A program made the position numbers and the translations under genes. This document shows, one piece after another, positions 19,054 to 26,077 of a stretch of DNA of 64,000 nt. Source of the DNA: Bryobacterales bacterium (GTDB lineage Bacteria; Acidobacteriota; Terriglobia; Bryobacterales; Bryobacteraceae); contig JADZBH010000044.1 in NCBI GenBank assembly GCA_020852175.1, positions 31,208 to 95,207 of the forward strand. Direction: 5' to 3'. Below the pieces are notes generated by a model, which saw nothing but the letters and a program-made list of their open reading frames with translations, was not told where the DNA came from and did not search any database. The stretch's first letter is position 1. Each line of letters opens with the position of its first letter.

Positions 19054-19092
19054 GGAAAAGCAAACGCGTACGGCCAGCTAAGACCGTACGCG
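19054..19092 (-). terminator. Terminator after the aldo/keto reductase gene
   Basis: CGCGTACGG and CCGTACGCG form a perfect 9-bp stem with a 10-nt loop. On the minus strand the stem is followed by TTTGCTTTTCC. It ends the transcript of the upstream aldo/keto reductase gene. Confidence 0.8.
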
Positions 19093-19119
19093 AGCTAAAA
19101 GTATGAGTGTTTCGCCGGC

Positions 19120-20016
19120 TTACGATTTCAGCGCGCTATTGATTCGCGTGATGGCTTCGTCGATTTCCGCCGGCGACTTATAGCCGATGGTGACCGCGTC
19201 CACCGTGCCAAGTCCCATCACATAGCGGATGGAGGCTTCGCGCTGTTCGGGTGTGGTGAACTGGCCTTCGCCGATGATCTTCATGCCGAGCACGCCGGTG
19301 CCCTGCTTGTGAACCTGGCCGACGTGTTGTGTGACCTCGGCGACATTCCCTTTTTCGGCGGTGTCGTTGCGCTCCAGGCGGTCCATGCGGGCGCCATCGT
19401 GATTGATGCGCAGCAGCGCCACGTCGAGCCATTGGTTGCCCGTGAAGGTACGCACGGGAAGCAGGCCATGGGCCGAGGCGCCGTGGGCCATCAGCACCTT
19501 GCGATGCTTGGCCTCGGAAAGTCCGTCGCGGAAGGCCTCAAACTCCTTGGACCAGTCGTGCGTGCGGACGCAGTGCAGCAGCACGATGTCGAAGTATTCC
19601 GAGTTGGTTTCGCGGCGGAAGCGGTCCAGCGTGGCCGGGACGGTTTCGGTTTCCCGCAGACGGAACTTGGTCATCAGCCGGTAGGAGTCGCGCGGAATTC
19701 CCTTCAGGGCGATGGCCAGCATCTCATGCATTCCGGCGTAGTTGTCCGCCGTTTCAAAGAAGCGGATGCCGCTGTCGTAGGCGTGGCGCACAAGGCGGTT
19801 GAACTTGTCCTGGCCCAGTTCGCGCTGCACCCGGCCGCCGTAGGTGCCGGTGCCGAAGGCCAGCCGGGTTACCTTCACGCCGGAGTTGCCGAGCGTTACC
19901 CAATCGGTGGCCTTCCGTGTGGCCGGGGGCGCGGCGCCGGGGGCCGTTGACGCGGGAAGCGTGACAGCAGCGGCGGCTCCGGCGGCGGTTTTCAGGAATT
20001 GACGTCGAGAGTTCAT
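19120..20016 (-). CDS. Tat-exported aldo/keto reductase
   Basis: 298 residues. The Tat signal MNSRRQFLKTAAGAAAAVTL is followed by an AKR barrel. Catalytic tetrad candidates are the Asp/Tyr in FFETADNYAG, Lys in RLMTKFRL and His in LLHCVRTHD. The barrel starts with VTLGNSGVKVTRLAFGTGTYG, and IGYKSPAEIDEAI lies near the C-terminus. It should reduce carbonyl compounds with NAD(P)H, yet export suggests either periplasmic use with a folded cofactor-bound enzyme or a divergent function. Substrate unknown. A second Tat-exported paralogue is encoded near 40.2 kb. Confidence 0.88.
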   Translation of the reverse strand: MNSRRQFLKTAAGAAAAVTLPASTAPGAAPPATRKATDWVTLGNSGVKVTRLAFGTGTYGGRVQRELGQDKFNRLVRHAYDSGIRFFETADNYAGMHEMLAIALKGIPRDSYRLMTKFRLRETETVPATLDRFRRETNSEYFDIVLLHCVRTHDWSKEFEAFRDGLSEAKHRKVLMAHGASAHGLLPVRTFTGNQWLDVALLRINHDGARMDRLERNDTAEKGNVAEVTQHVGQVHKQGTGVLGMKIIGEGQFTTPEQREASIRYVMGLGTVDAVTIGYKSPAEIDEAITRINSALKS

Positions 20017-20065
20017 ACTGGCTCCTTCCTTGCGGTCTTAAGGCACAGTATCAAATCCGGTGCGG

Positions 20066-20896
20066 TCACCGCCAGTTGGGAAACAGGCTGGGCCGGGCCC
20101 GGTGCAGTTGCTCGATCAGCGAGGCCACCCGGCTCCGCCGCCGCAACAGCCGCTCCAACAGGCCGGTCGCGGCGTTTCCATCTTCTTCCAGCCATTCGTC
20201 GGGCATCGTGCGCAAGGCCTCGTCCACGACATGTTCCGGGAAACGTTCGATCCGTTCCAGCCAGGGCTGGAAGGCATCCAGGGACCGCACCTCTTCATAG
20301 TAAAGAGGGCGGTGGTACAACCCCGCCAGCGGCGCGTCGGCGAAGGTCCAGTTTGGACCGTCGAAGACGAAACCGTGATCGATCATGGAAGCCACCCAGG
20401 CCGGACGGCCCTCGTCTTCCGGCGGCGCACCTTCGGCCCGCACGCGAGCGCGGAAGAAAACCGATTGGCGGGCGTCGGAGTTGCCCATCCATTTATCGAA
20501 CGCGAGCATGCCCAGAAACTGCCGCCGGTTACCCACTTTACCGAGCAGAACGTCAGGCAGAAAGTCGTAGACGGTGAGTTGTTCCGGATCTCCGGGAAAG
20601 CGCGAGCCGAAGTGGCGTCCGGCAGGAACCGGAATGCGGGACGAGCCCAGTTGCAGGTGGATGGCCGGGTGTTCTTCCAGAATTCCGGGAGTGAATTCTA
20701 CCGCGGCGGAGGGCGGCGCGGTGACCTGAAGATAGGCGAGAAAGCGAGAGGCGAGCCACTCGTTCACCAGAATGCGGCGGTGTTGGGGGTTGTTCGTGAA
20801 CTTGACGACGTAGGCGTGGCCGTCGCTGGCTTCGATCAGGTGGGACTGAGCGCCCCCGCGCATTTTTCGCAGAAAGCGGGTGGCGCGAACGAGCAT
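20066..20896 (-). CDS. HipA-like kinase-fold protein (stand-alone)
   Basis: 276 residues. The N-terminal RKMRGGAQSHLIEASDGHAYVVKFTNNPQHRRILVNEWLASRFLAYL looks like a nucleotide-binding lobe with a conserved lysine (VVKF). LAFDKWMGNSDARQSVFF has the Asp-x-x-x-Asn-x-Asp layout of the HipA/PI-kinase catalytic loop, and MIDHGFVFDGPNW supplies the metal-binding Asp. No HipB-like antitoxin or other partner is adjacent, so it is not a classical hipBA module. It follows the histone-like gene after a strong stem-loop and precedes the aldo/keto reductase gene by 49 nt. Substrate unknown. Confidence 0.7.
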   Translation of the reverse strand: MLVRATRFLRKMRGGAQSHLIEASDGHAYVVKFTNNPQHRRILVNEWLASRFLAYLQVTAPPSAAVEFTPGILEEHPAIHLQLGSSRIPVPAGRHFGSRFPGDPEQLTVYDFLPDVLLGKVGNRRQFLGMLAFDKWMGNSDARQSVFFRARVRAEGAPPEDEGRPAWVASMIDHGFVFDGPNWTFADAPLAGLYHRPLYYEEVRSLDAFQPWLERIERFPEHVVDEALRTMPDEWLEEDGNAATGLLERLLRRRSRVASLIEQLHRARPSLFPNWR

Positions 20897-20905
20897 GGTG
20901 CGGAA

Positions 20906-20938
20906 AGGGCGCCGGGACCGGAAACGCCGCGGCGCCCT
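20906..20938 (-). terminator. Stem-loop between the histone-like and HipA-like genes
   Basis: AGGGCGCCG pairs perfectly with CGGCGCCCT (9 bp, 15-nt loop). Only TTCC follows on the minus strand, so it may act as a weak terminator or an mRNA-stabilising hairpin that lowers HipA-like expression relative to the upstream gene. Confidence 0.5.
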
Positions 20939-20949
20939 GAAGTATCAGC

Positions 20950-21531
20950 TTACCGCCTGCCGCCCTTCTTTGCCGCTTTCTTCGCAGCCTTCTTCACGGC
21001 CTTTTTCGCCGGAGCGGCTTTCTTGACCGCCTTCACCGGCGCGGCCTTCTTCACGACTTTCTTCGCCGGGGCCTTCTTGACCGCCTTCTTCATCGCTGCG
21101 GCCTTCTTGACTGCTTTTTTCGCCGGGGCCTTCTTCGCGGCTTTCTTGACAACCTTCTTGGCCGCTTTTTTTGCGGGAGCCTTCTTGGCCGGAGCCTTCT
21201 TCACAGCCTTCGCGGCTGCCTTCTTGGCTGCTTTCTTGGCCGGACCCTTCTTCGCAGGGGCCCTTCTGGCGGCCATCGCCGCCACAGGTTCCTCCGGTTG
21301 CTCGTCGCCAGGAGGCAGGATCACTGGGGGCGGGGGCTCGTCGCTCCCATCGCTCATGATTGTCGTCGATGTAACCACTATTACGCCCACCGGCTCAGCG
21401 TCAAATGTCAAAGCGTCATCGTCGTCCATGTCGTATTCACTCATCTCGGATTCGAGTTCGATGTGTTCCTCTTCGTACGCGAAATCGTCCAGCTCTGTGC
21501 CGTCATCGGGGGAGAGACGGTAGGAATTCAT
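20950..21531 (-). CDS. Histone H1-like protein with acidic N-terminus
   Basis: 193 residues in two contrasting halves. Residues 1-85 are acidic (YEEEHIELESEMSEYDMDDDD) with a proline patch. Residues 86-193 are an alanine/lysine tract of AKKA, VKKA and APAKKA repeats ending KKGGRR. The basic tail is like eukaryotic H1 tails and bacterial H1-like nucleoid proteins that bind DNA non-specifically. The acidic head could neutralise or regulate the tail, or recruit a partner; this is inference. AGGAGG lies 9 nt before the ATG, predicting strong translation. The repetitive tract is prone to length change. Confidence 0.75.
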   Translation of the reverse strand: MNSYRLSPDDGTELDDFAYEEEHIELESEMSEYDMDDDDALTFDAEPVGVIVVTSTTIMSDGSDEPPPPVILPPGDEQPEEPVAAMAARRAPAKKGPAKKAAKKAAAKAVKKAPAKKAPAKKAAKKVVKKAAKKAPAKKAVKKAAAMKKAVKKAPAKKVVKKAAPVKAVKKAAPAKKAVKKAAKKAAKKGGRR

Positions 21532-21707
21532 GCGGGGGAGCCTCCTGAGGTCCTCAGATCAGAACTCAGAATATCTGTTTTTTTCTCGCGCGCAACAGGA
21601 AAGTCGCGCCATGCGCGGATTGACCGTGAATTTCCTCGCCGTGCCGGGGCGAGCCGGGCGCGATCGGGGCGTGTGCAGGCGGTGAGGCCGCCAGGCGGGT
21701 GGTGCTG

Positions 21708-23492
21708 CTAGCGTGCCGAGGCGCGCAGCATGGTTCCGGCGGGAGCATGGGCCGGAGTCCGCACGGCTGCCTGAGAAGCGGTCTTTCTCGCGGCGGTTTT
21801 CCTGCCGGACGCGGCGGTCTTGCTCCGATGGCTCGCCGGCCGCGGCTTGCGGGCGCTGGCCGCGCTGCCCGAGGAGGCTTTGCGGGCCGAGCCCGCGCGT
21901 TTCGTGGCCGGCTTGCGCGCGGCGGTATTGCTCCGTTTGGCTGTCGCTGTGGCTGCCTGCGCGGCTCCGGGATAGGAAACCGGCACCACCAGCAGATCGC
22001 CTTCCTCGGGATCGAGAGCGCCGCCGTTGGCCATGTGAATCTGCTTCTCCGTCGTCCGGTACTGGCGGGCGATCGCGGCCAGCGTGTCGGCCGAACCCAC
22101 GCGGTGGATGCGCCAGTGCGCGCGCTTGTTGTCGGGAATCGAATCCAGGGCGGCCACCACGGCGCCCGCTTTACCCTTGGGAACGCGCACGCCATACTTG
22201 GCCGGGGCCACCAGTTTCAACACCGACGGGTTCAGGTCACGGATGGCCATCAGCGGCTGTCCGGTGATGTCGGCGATCAGCGAGAGGTGGGTCGGCGCCT
22301 CGGTGAAGACCGTGTCATAGCTCACGGGCTCGTCCGCTACAATCTCATCCAGTCCGTACTCGGACGGGTTTTTCGCCATGATCGTCATGGCCAGGATGAT
22401 CGGCAGATAGTTCGCCGTTTCGCGGGGCAGAACGTTGCGCTTGTACAGTTCCCAGAAGTCGGCGTAACCGGTGCGCTGGATGCCCCGTTCCACGTTGCCG
22501 GGCCCGCAGTTGTAAGCGGCGATGGCCAGATACCAGTCGCCGAACTGGGCGTACAGGTCGCGTAGGTGGCGGGCGGCGGCCCTAGTGGCGCGCTCAGGGT
22601 CCAGGCGGTCGTCGGTGCCGGGCATCTGCCGCAAGCCGTACTCGTTGCCCCGGTCGCGGACGAACTGCCACATGCCCGCGGCCCGCATCCGCGAAACCGC
22701 GCGCGGAAGGAAGCCGGACTCGGCCTGCGCCATGTGAATCAGCTCCTGCGGCAGCCCCTCTTCATCGAGAATCCGGCGGATCATTGGCGCGTAGCGGCCC
22801 GACCGTTTGAAGCCCGCCTGCACAGCGCGCCGGCCCTTGGGCGTCGAAAAGTAGTTGAGGAAGCCCAGCACGGCGTCCGTGGTTTCCAGAGGCAGTTGCG
22901 ACAACGTGGCTCGCACCTGCTCCTTCACGCGGAGCTTCAGCTTGGGGTCGATGGGGAAGGTGAGGTCGGCGACATCCTCGAAAGGCGCCTGGTCGTACAC
23001 AGGCTCCTGTTCCTGGCCGGCAGCCTGCGCCGCTTCCACCTCCAGCCGGAAGATCTCTTCCACGATCTGGCCGTGGCGCGCCACCAGTTTCTCGCGTCCG
23101 TTCAAGGACGCCGGAGCGGAAACCAGCCAGTCCACGGCGGCATCGAACTCCAGGCGGGCCTCGGCGGCCTTGCCCTTGACGGCGAGCCCGGTTCCCTTCC
23201 GCAGGTGTTCGTCCGACTTCGCCAGACGGTGGCCGGCTTCGAACCGGTTTGCCGGCGTGGCCGGGGCTGGCGTGGTGACCAGAATGGGCGAATCGTGCAG
23301 GTAGAAGCCCGATTCGACCGGGGGCGGTTCCGGAATGTCGGCTGGCTTGAGGCTTACCGGCTTCGGCGCTGGTGGTACAAAGGCGCGTACGAACCGTTGT
23401 GGATGCCCGCTGGTGCCCATCTGGCATCCGGAGAGAGTCATCACAACCAGTCCAGAAGCGGTGGCTAGGAGAGTTCCGTGGGAGATCCTCAT
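21708..23492 (-). CDS. Membrane-bound lytic transglycosylase with LysM (MltD-like lipoprotein)
   Basis: About 594 residues. The signal ends in LSGC (lipobox), so an outer-membrane lipoprotein is likely. An SLT domain contains the catalytic Glu in MAQAESGFLPRAVSRMRAAGMWQF and AIAAYNCGPGNVERG. A LysM-type peptidoglycan-binding domain follows (HWRIHRVGSADTLAAIARQY ... GDLLVVPVS). The last 90 residues are Lys/Arg/Ala/Ser/Thr rich (KRSNTAARKPATKRAGSARK), unusual for this family and reminiscent of the H1-like tail of the next gene. It cleaves peptidoglycan glycan strands in the periplasm. ATG 23492 puts the signal at the N-terminus; a TTG 13 codons upstream is the alternative. Confidence 0.88.
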   Translation of the reverse strand: MRISHGTLLATASGLVVMTLSGCQMGTSGHPQRFVRAFVPPAPKPVSLKPADIPEPPPVESGFYLHDSPILVTTPAPATPANRFEAGHRLAKSDEHLRKGTGLAVKGKAAEARLEFDAAVDWLVSAPASLNGREKLVARHGQIVEEIFRLEVEAAQAAGQEQEPVYDQAPFEDVADLTFPIDPKLKLRVKEQVRATLSQLPLETTDAVLGFLNYFSTPKGRRAVQAGFKRSGRYAPMIRRILDEEGLPQELIHMAQAESGFLPRAVSRMRAAGMWQFVRDRGNEYGLRQMPGTDDRLDPERATRAAARHLRDLYAQFGDWYLAIAAYNCGPGNVERGIQRTGYADFWELYKRNVLPRETANYLPIILAMTIMAKNPSEYGLDEIVADEPVSYDTVFTEAPTHLSLIADITGQPLMAIRDLNPSVLKLVAPAKYGVRVPKGKAGAVVAALDSIPDNKRAHWRIHRVGSADTLAAIARQYRTTEKQIHMANGGALDPEEGDLLVVPVSYPGAAQAATATAKRSNTAARKPATKRAGSARKASSGSAASARKPRPASHRSKTAASGRKTAARKTASQAAVRTPAHAPAGTMLRASAR

Positions 23493-23563
23493 CCGTTGGT
23501 CGCTGCTTTCAGGTTTGTCTCCAAACTTCAAATACTACCACAGGGGGAGTGGGTGCCAGATCT

Positions 23564-23587
23564 CAACATGAAGTTAATTTCATGTTG
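23564..23587. promoter_or_regulatory. 9-bp inverted repeat upstream of the lytic transglycosylase
   Basis: CAACATGAA and TTCATGTTG flank a 6-nt AT-rich centre (GTTAAT). It lies 30-95 bp before the lytic transglycosylase start options and 98 bp from the left 63-bp repeat. Symmetry and AT content suit a dimeric regulator site; no T-tract follows. Confidence 0.4.
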
Positions 23588-23684
23588 GATGTTTCGCCCA
23601 GTCCGCCCGATGGCTGCTGTTTTCTACCGTTCCGGCCATCGTGGTTACCGTTCGGCTCCATCGGTTTCGCTCCGTCGTCCGATT

Positions 23685-23747
23685 CGCCACCCTCACGCCC
23701 CGGCGATCTCCACCCAGTGGATGGTGCAGGGGGCGGCGGCCTGGACG
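23685..23747. repeat. 63-bp direct repeat, left copy
   Basis: It is identical over 63 bp to 26015-26077, which includes the last 18 codons of the secreted-hydrolase gene. This left copy has no gene attached; the endonuclease stop codon lies only 3 nt inside it. The simplest reading is a target duplication created when the restriction-modification genes entered. Confidence 0.95.
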
Positions 23748-23750
23748 GTC

Positions 23751-24365
23751 TTACTTCAGATGTTCCGACAGGAATCGCTCCACACTCAGCAGGATGGCGT
23801 CCTGATCCTTTCCCGGGCTGAGTTTATCCGCCCAAGGCCTTCCCGGATGAAGAACGTCCCACATGGATTTCTTTCCCTGATGACGTCCCTTACCGGGGTC
23901 ATGATTGCCGAAACCTTCGACCACAAGGTTCCAAAGCGGCTTGAAGGTCTCGATCAGCAGACTCTCACCCAATGGAATCCAGATATCGTCCACGGCCAAA
24001 AACCGGCAAAAAAAGTCCGAACTGTTCAGGTTTCCGGTGGAATGAATGGATTCGGCGTGCTCGGCGAGCCGGTCGCAGAGTACGGTGCCGGGTGAACTGC
24101 TGAGACTGTAGCCACCCTTCCGGGCGCCGCGCGGCACTGCCTTTCCCACATAAAGGGGAATCTCCTGATTGGGCCGCGTTCTGTTCCGTGCCGTGACCGG
24201 CCCATAAGCTGGAAAATCCCCAACGTAATAAATGGCATACACGCCAGCGCCGATGAAGCGTTCCACAGGTGGCAGGGGTGAACGCTCACGGGAAACGAGG
24301 GCATCGGCGACGCTGCCGCCGAGCTTCTCCTTGTCCAGAGGGTTGAAAACCGGCTCCGTTCTCAT
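23751..24365 (-). CDS. Eco29kI-family type II restriction endonuclease (GIY-YIG)
   Basis: 204 residues. GAGVYAIYYVGDFPAYGPV (39-57) and PLYVGKAVPRGARKGG (70-85) are the two GIY-YIG strands. Arg99 and His103 (CDRLAEHAESI), Glu139 (GESLLIETFKPLWN) and Asn154 (GFGNHDPG) match the catalytic layout known for Eco29kI. WDVLHPGRPW near the end is also characteristic. Eco29kI cuts CCGC/GG; the same target is predicted here but not shown. The start overlaps the methyltransferase stop by 4 nt and the stop is 3 nt from the left repeat. No control protein is encoded in the insert. Confidence 0.88.
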   Translation of the reverse strand: MRTEPVFNPLDKEKLGGSVADALVSRERSPLPPVERFIGAGVYAIYYVGDFPAYGPVTARNRTRPNQEIPLYVGKAVPRGARKGGYSLSSSPGTVLCDRLAEHAESIHSTGNLNSSDFFCRFLAVDDIWIPLGESLLIETFKPLWNLVVEGFGNHDPGKGRHQGKKSMWDVLHPGRPWADKLSPGKDQDAILLSVERFLSEHLK

Positions 24366-25531
24366 CGAGTCGTCCGGTTCTCCAATCGCGCTCTGATCTC
24401 CCCGGCCATGATCCGGCCGAGTTCAACCGGAACCGCGTTCCCAAGCTGCCTCATGTTTTCAGACCAGGAGCTTGAGAAAACGAAATCTTGGGGAAACGAT
24501 TGCAAGGTCGCTGCCTCGCGCACAGTGAAGTAACGCACGCTCTCGTCGGGGAACGCGATCATATTCTCCCCGCCAGGAACCCCATGATCGCCCGCTTTCA
24601 AAGTCTTCGCGGGTTCGTCGAGCGGCGACCCGGTGTGGCCCACATAGCGCCGCGCGCCAGGTTGAAACACGTGATTCGTGATCTCACAAGACCCGCGGCG
24701 GTCCGGTTCAGGCAGTCCGGCCAGGGCGTCACGCACCGTGCGCCAGGCATTCTGTCCAAATGTCATCAGGTCCGACGTCCGGCGTTCCACGCCAGATGGT
24801 GTTCGGGGCCGCGATTTTTTCGGAACTCCGTGGCGATCCCAGTACTCCCCGGTAACCCACTGCGAAATCAGCAGCGCGTCTTGTGAATGCGTCTCGGGGG
24901 GAAACGACCACTTGATGCCAAGGTCATCCCTGAACGCGACAATGAAAACCCGCTCGCGCTTCTGGGGTACGCCGTAATCCGCCGCGTTGACTACCCGCGC
25001 AAGCACGTTATACCGCAACCCGCCATAGCCTTTGCCGTCCGATGCGGCATACCGTTCCAAACGCCGCCGGTGTTCCGTCCAATCCTCTGACGACCGCCGT
25101 TTCACTTCGGGGAAACGGAGCATCCATTGGATATAGCTGAAGTAGTTCGCGAACGATTGCCGCGTCAACCCGCGAACATTCTCGATCAGGATGGCCTTTG
25201 GACGAAGGCGAAGGACCGCTCGAATCGTCTCCGGGAAGAGGTTGCGCTCATCCTCGAAACCCCGATGTTTACCCCCGATGCTCCAAGGCTGGCAGGGGAC
25301 GCCGGCTGCCAACAAATCGATGTCTCCAGGGAGGCTTGCATAGTTGAAATTCCGCACATCCCCCTCGGTGAGCCTCCAGTCGCGCACATGCTCTACTTGT
25401 AACCGTTGGTTGGCGCGAATCGTGTCGCAGGCATCGTGATCCCATTCCACGACTGCTTCGTGGCTGAAACCAGCCTGGGAGACGCCCAGCGCCAGCCCTC
25501 CCGCTCCGGCGAACAGTTCAACGGAGTTCAT
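24362..25531 (-). CDS. DNA (cytosine-5-)-methyltransferase
   Basis: 389 residues with the ordered C5-methyltransferase motifs: I VELFAGAGGLALG (4-16), IV GVPCQPWS with nucleophile Cys80, VI ENVRG (117-121), VIII QKRERVFIV, IX TVREAATLQSFP and X QLGNAVPVELG. The target-recognition region lies between VIII and IX (about 205-320). It protects host DNA from the adjacent endonuclease; the predicted site is CCGCGG by association with the Eco29kI-type nuclease. It overlaps vsr upstream and the endonuclease downstream by 4 nt each, so the three proteins are made from one transcript. Confidence 0.95.
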   Translation of the reverse strand: MNSVELFAGAGGLALGVSQAGFSHEAVVEWDHDACDTIRANQRLQVEHVRDWRLTEGDVRNFNYASLPGDIDLLAAGVPCQPWSIGGKHRGFEDERNLFPETIRAVLRLRPKAILIENVRGLTRQSFANYFSYIQWMLRFPEVKRRSSEDWTEHRRRLERYAASDGKGYGGLRYNVLARVVNAADYGVPQKRERVFIVAFRDDLGIKWSFPPETHSQDALLISQWVTGEYWDRHGVPKKSRPRTPSGVERRTSDLMTFGQNAWRTVRDALAGLPEPDRRGSCEITNHVFQPGARRYVGHTGSPLDEPAKTLKAGDHGVPGGENMIAFPDESVRYFTVREAATLQSFPQDFVFSSSWSENMRQLGNAVPVELGRIMAGEIRARLENRTTR

Positions 25532-25941
25532 TCGTGCTCCAGGAATTCACTGATTCTATGCTGCAACGCAGCGGCATCCTTGAGTTGGCACTCCCAGACC
25601 GTGAGGACTTTCCAACCGCTGGAGCGAAGCGATCTACGGTGCTTATCGTCGCGTCTCCGGTTGGCATCCAACTTGGACGCCCAGAACTCGATGCGGGACT
25701 TGGGAAGCCGGGTCAGGGCGCAACGCGCGCCATGGCGATGCCAAAAGCAACCGTGCACGAATAAAACCTTTCGCCGCGCTGGAAATACCAAGTCAGGCGT
25801 CCCTGAAAGCGCCTTGGCGTGTAGCCTGTACCGGTAGCCTAGCGCGTGGACCAGCCGCCGGACAAACATCTCAGGTTTGGTGTCCTTGCCGCGGACTCGT
25901 GACATCCTCTCAGAACGTGCTTCCCTGCTCAGTGTGTCCAC
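25528..25941 (-). CDS. vsr: Very short patch repair endonuclease
   Basis: 137 residues, normal Vsr length. The N-terminal SREARSERMSRVRGKDTKPEMFVRRLVHALGYRYR is the family start, supporting the GTG initiation codon. The catalytic Asp50 lies in GTPDLVF, and FVHGCFWHRH supplies metal and zinc ligands. Vsr nicks next to T:G mismatches produced by deamination of 5-methylcytosine and so protects sites methylated by its partner, here the adjacent C5-methyltransferase. It is the first gene of the insert; the 73 nt upstream up to the right repeat contain AT-rich TAATAT at 26002-26007 as a possible -10. Confidence 0.93.
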   Translation of the reverse strand: MDTLSREARSERMSRVRGKDTKPEMFVRRLVHALGYRYRLHAKALSGTPDLVFPARRKVLFVHGCFWHRHGARCALTRLPKSRIEFWASKLDANRRRDDKHRRSLRSSGWKVLTVWECQLKDAAALQHRISEFLEHE

Positions 25942-26014
25942 CAGATCCGAACCCGCCTTCGTTTCGTATGGATGGGCGGCCTTTCCCGGCCCTATTCCAC
26001 GATATTACAGCGCC

Positions 26015-26077
26015 CGCCACCCTCACGCCCCGGCGATCTCCACCCAGTGGATGGTGCAGGGGGCGGCGGCCTGGACG
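26015..26077. repeat. 63-bp direct repeat, right copy
   Basis: This copy is functional sequence: 55 bp encode the C-terminal end of the secreted hydrolase-like protein (ending VEIAGA) and 8 bp lie beyond its stop. It is identical to 23685-23747, with sequence diverging immediately outside both copies. Confidence 0.95.

Larger units (their letters stand above)
23685..26077 (-). mobile_element. Restriction-modification insert with long target duplication
   Basis: Between two identical 63-bp repeats lie 2267 bp holding only three overlapping minus-strand genes (vsr, C5 methyltransferase, endonuclease) and a 73-bp upstream segment. No integrase, transposase or terminal inverted repeat is present. 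Two 60-nt samples inside counted by hand are 52% and 57% G+C, against 75% for one sample just outside, consistent with recent acquisition. Restriction-modification genes inserted with long target duplications have been described from comparison of Helicobacter pylori genomes; applying that model here is inference. Without the insert, base 23684 would join 26015 and the hydrolase gene would still have its normal end. Confidence 0.85.

Noticed and set aside
21000..21260. Tandem-like repeats resembling a CRISPR or minisatellite array.
   Set aside because: They are in-frame Lys/Ala codon repeats of the H1-like protein, irregular in unit length and without spacers.
21568..21585. CAGAT ... ATCTG followed by seven T as a plus-strand terminator upstream of the histone-like gene.
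   Set aside because: The stem is only 5 bp and there is no plus-strand transcript for it to end; likely chance.
23685..26077. Interpretation of the 63-bp repeats as attL/attR of an integrative element with a tyrosine recombinase.
   Set aside because: No integrase, excisionase or mobilisation gene lies between them, the target is a protein gene rather than a tRNA, and the element holds only R-M genes. Kept as a less likely alternative.
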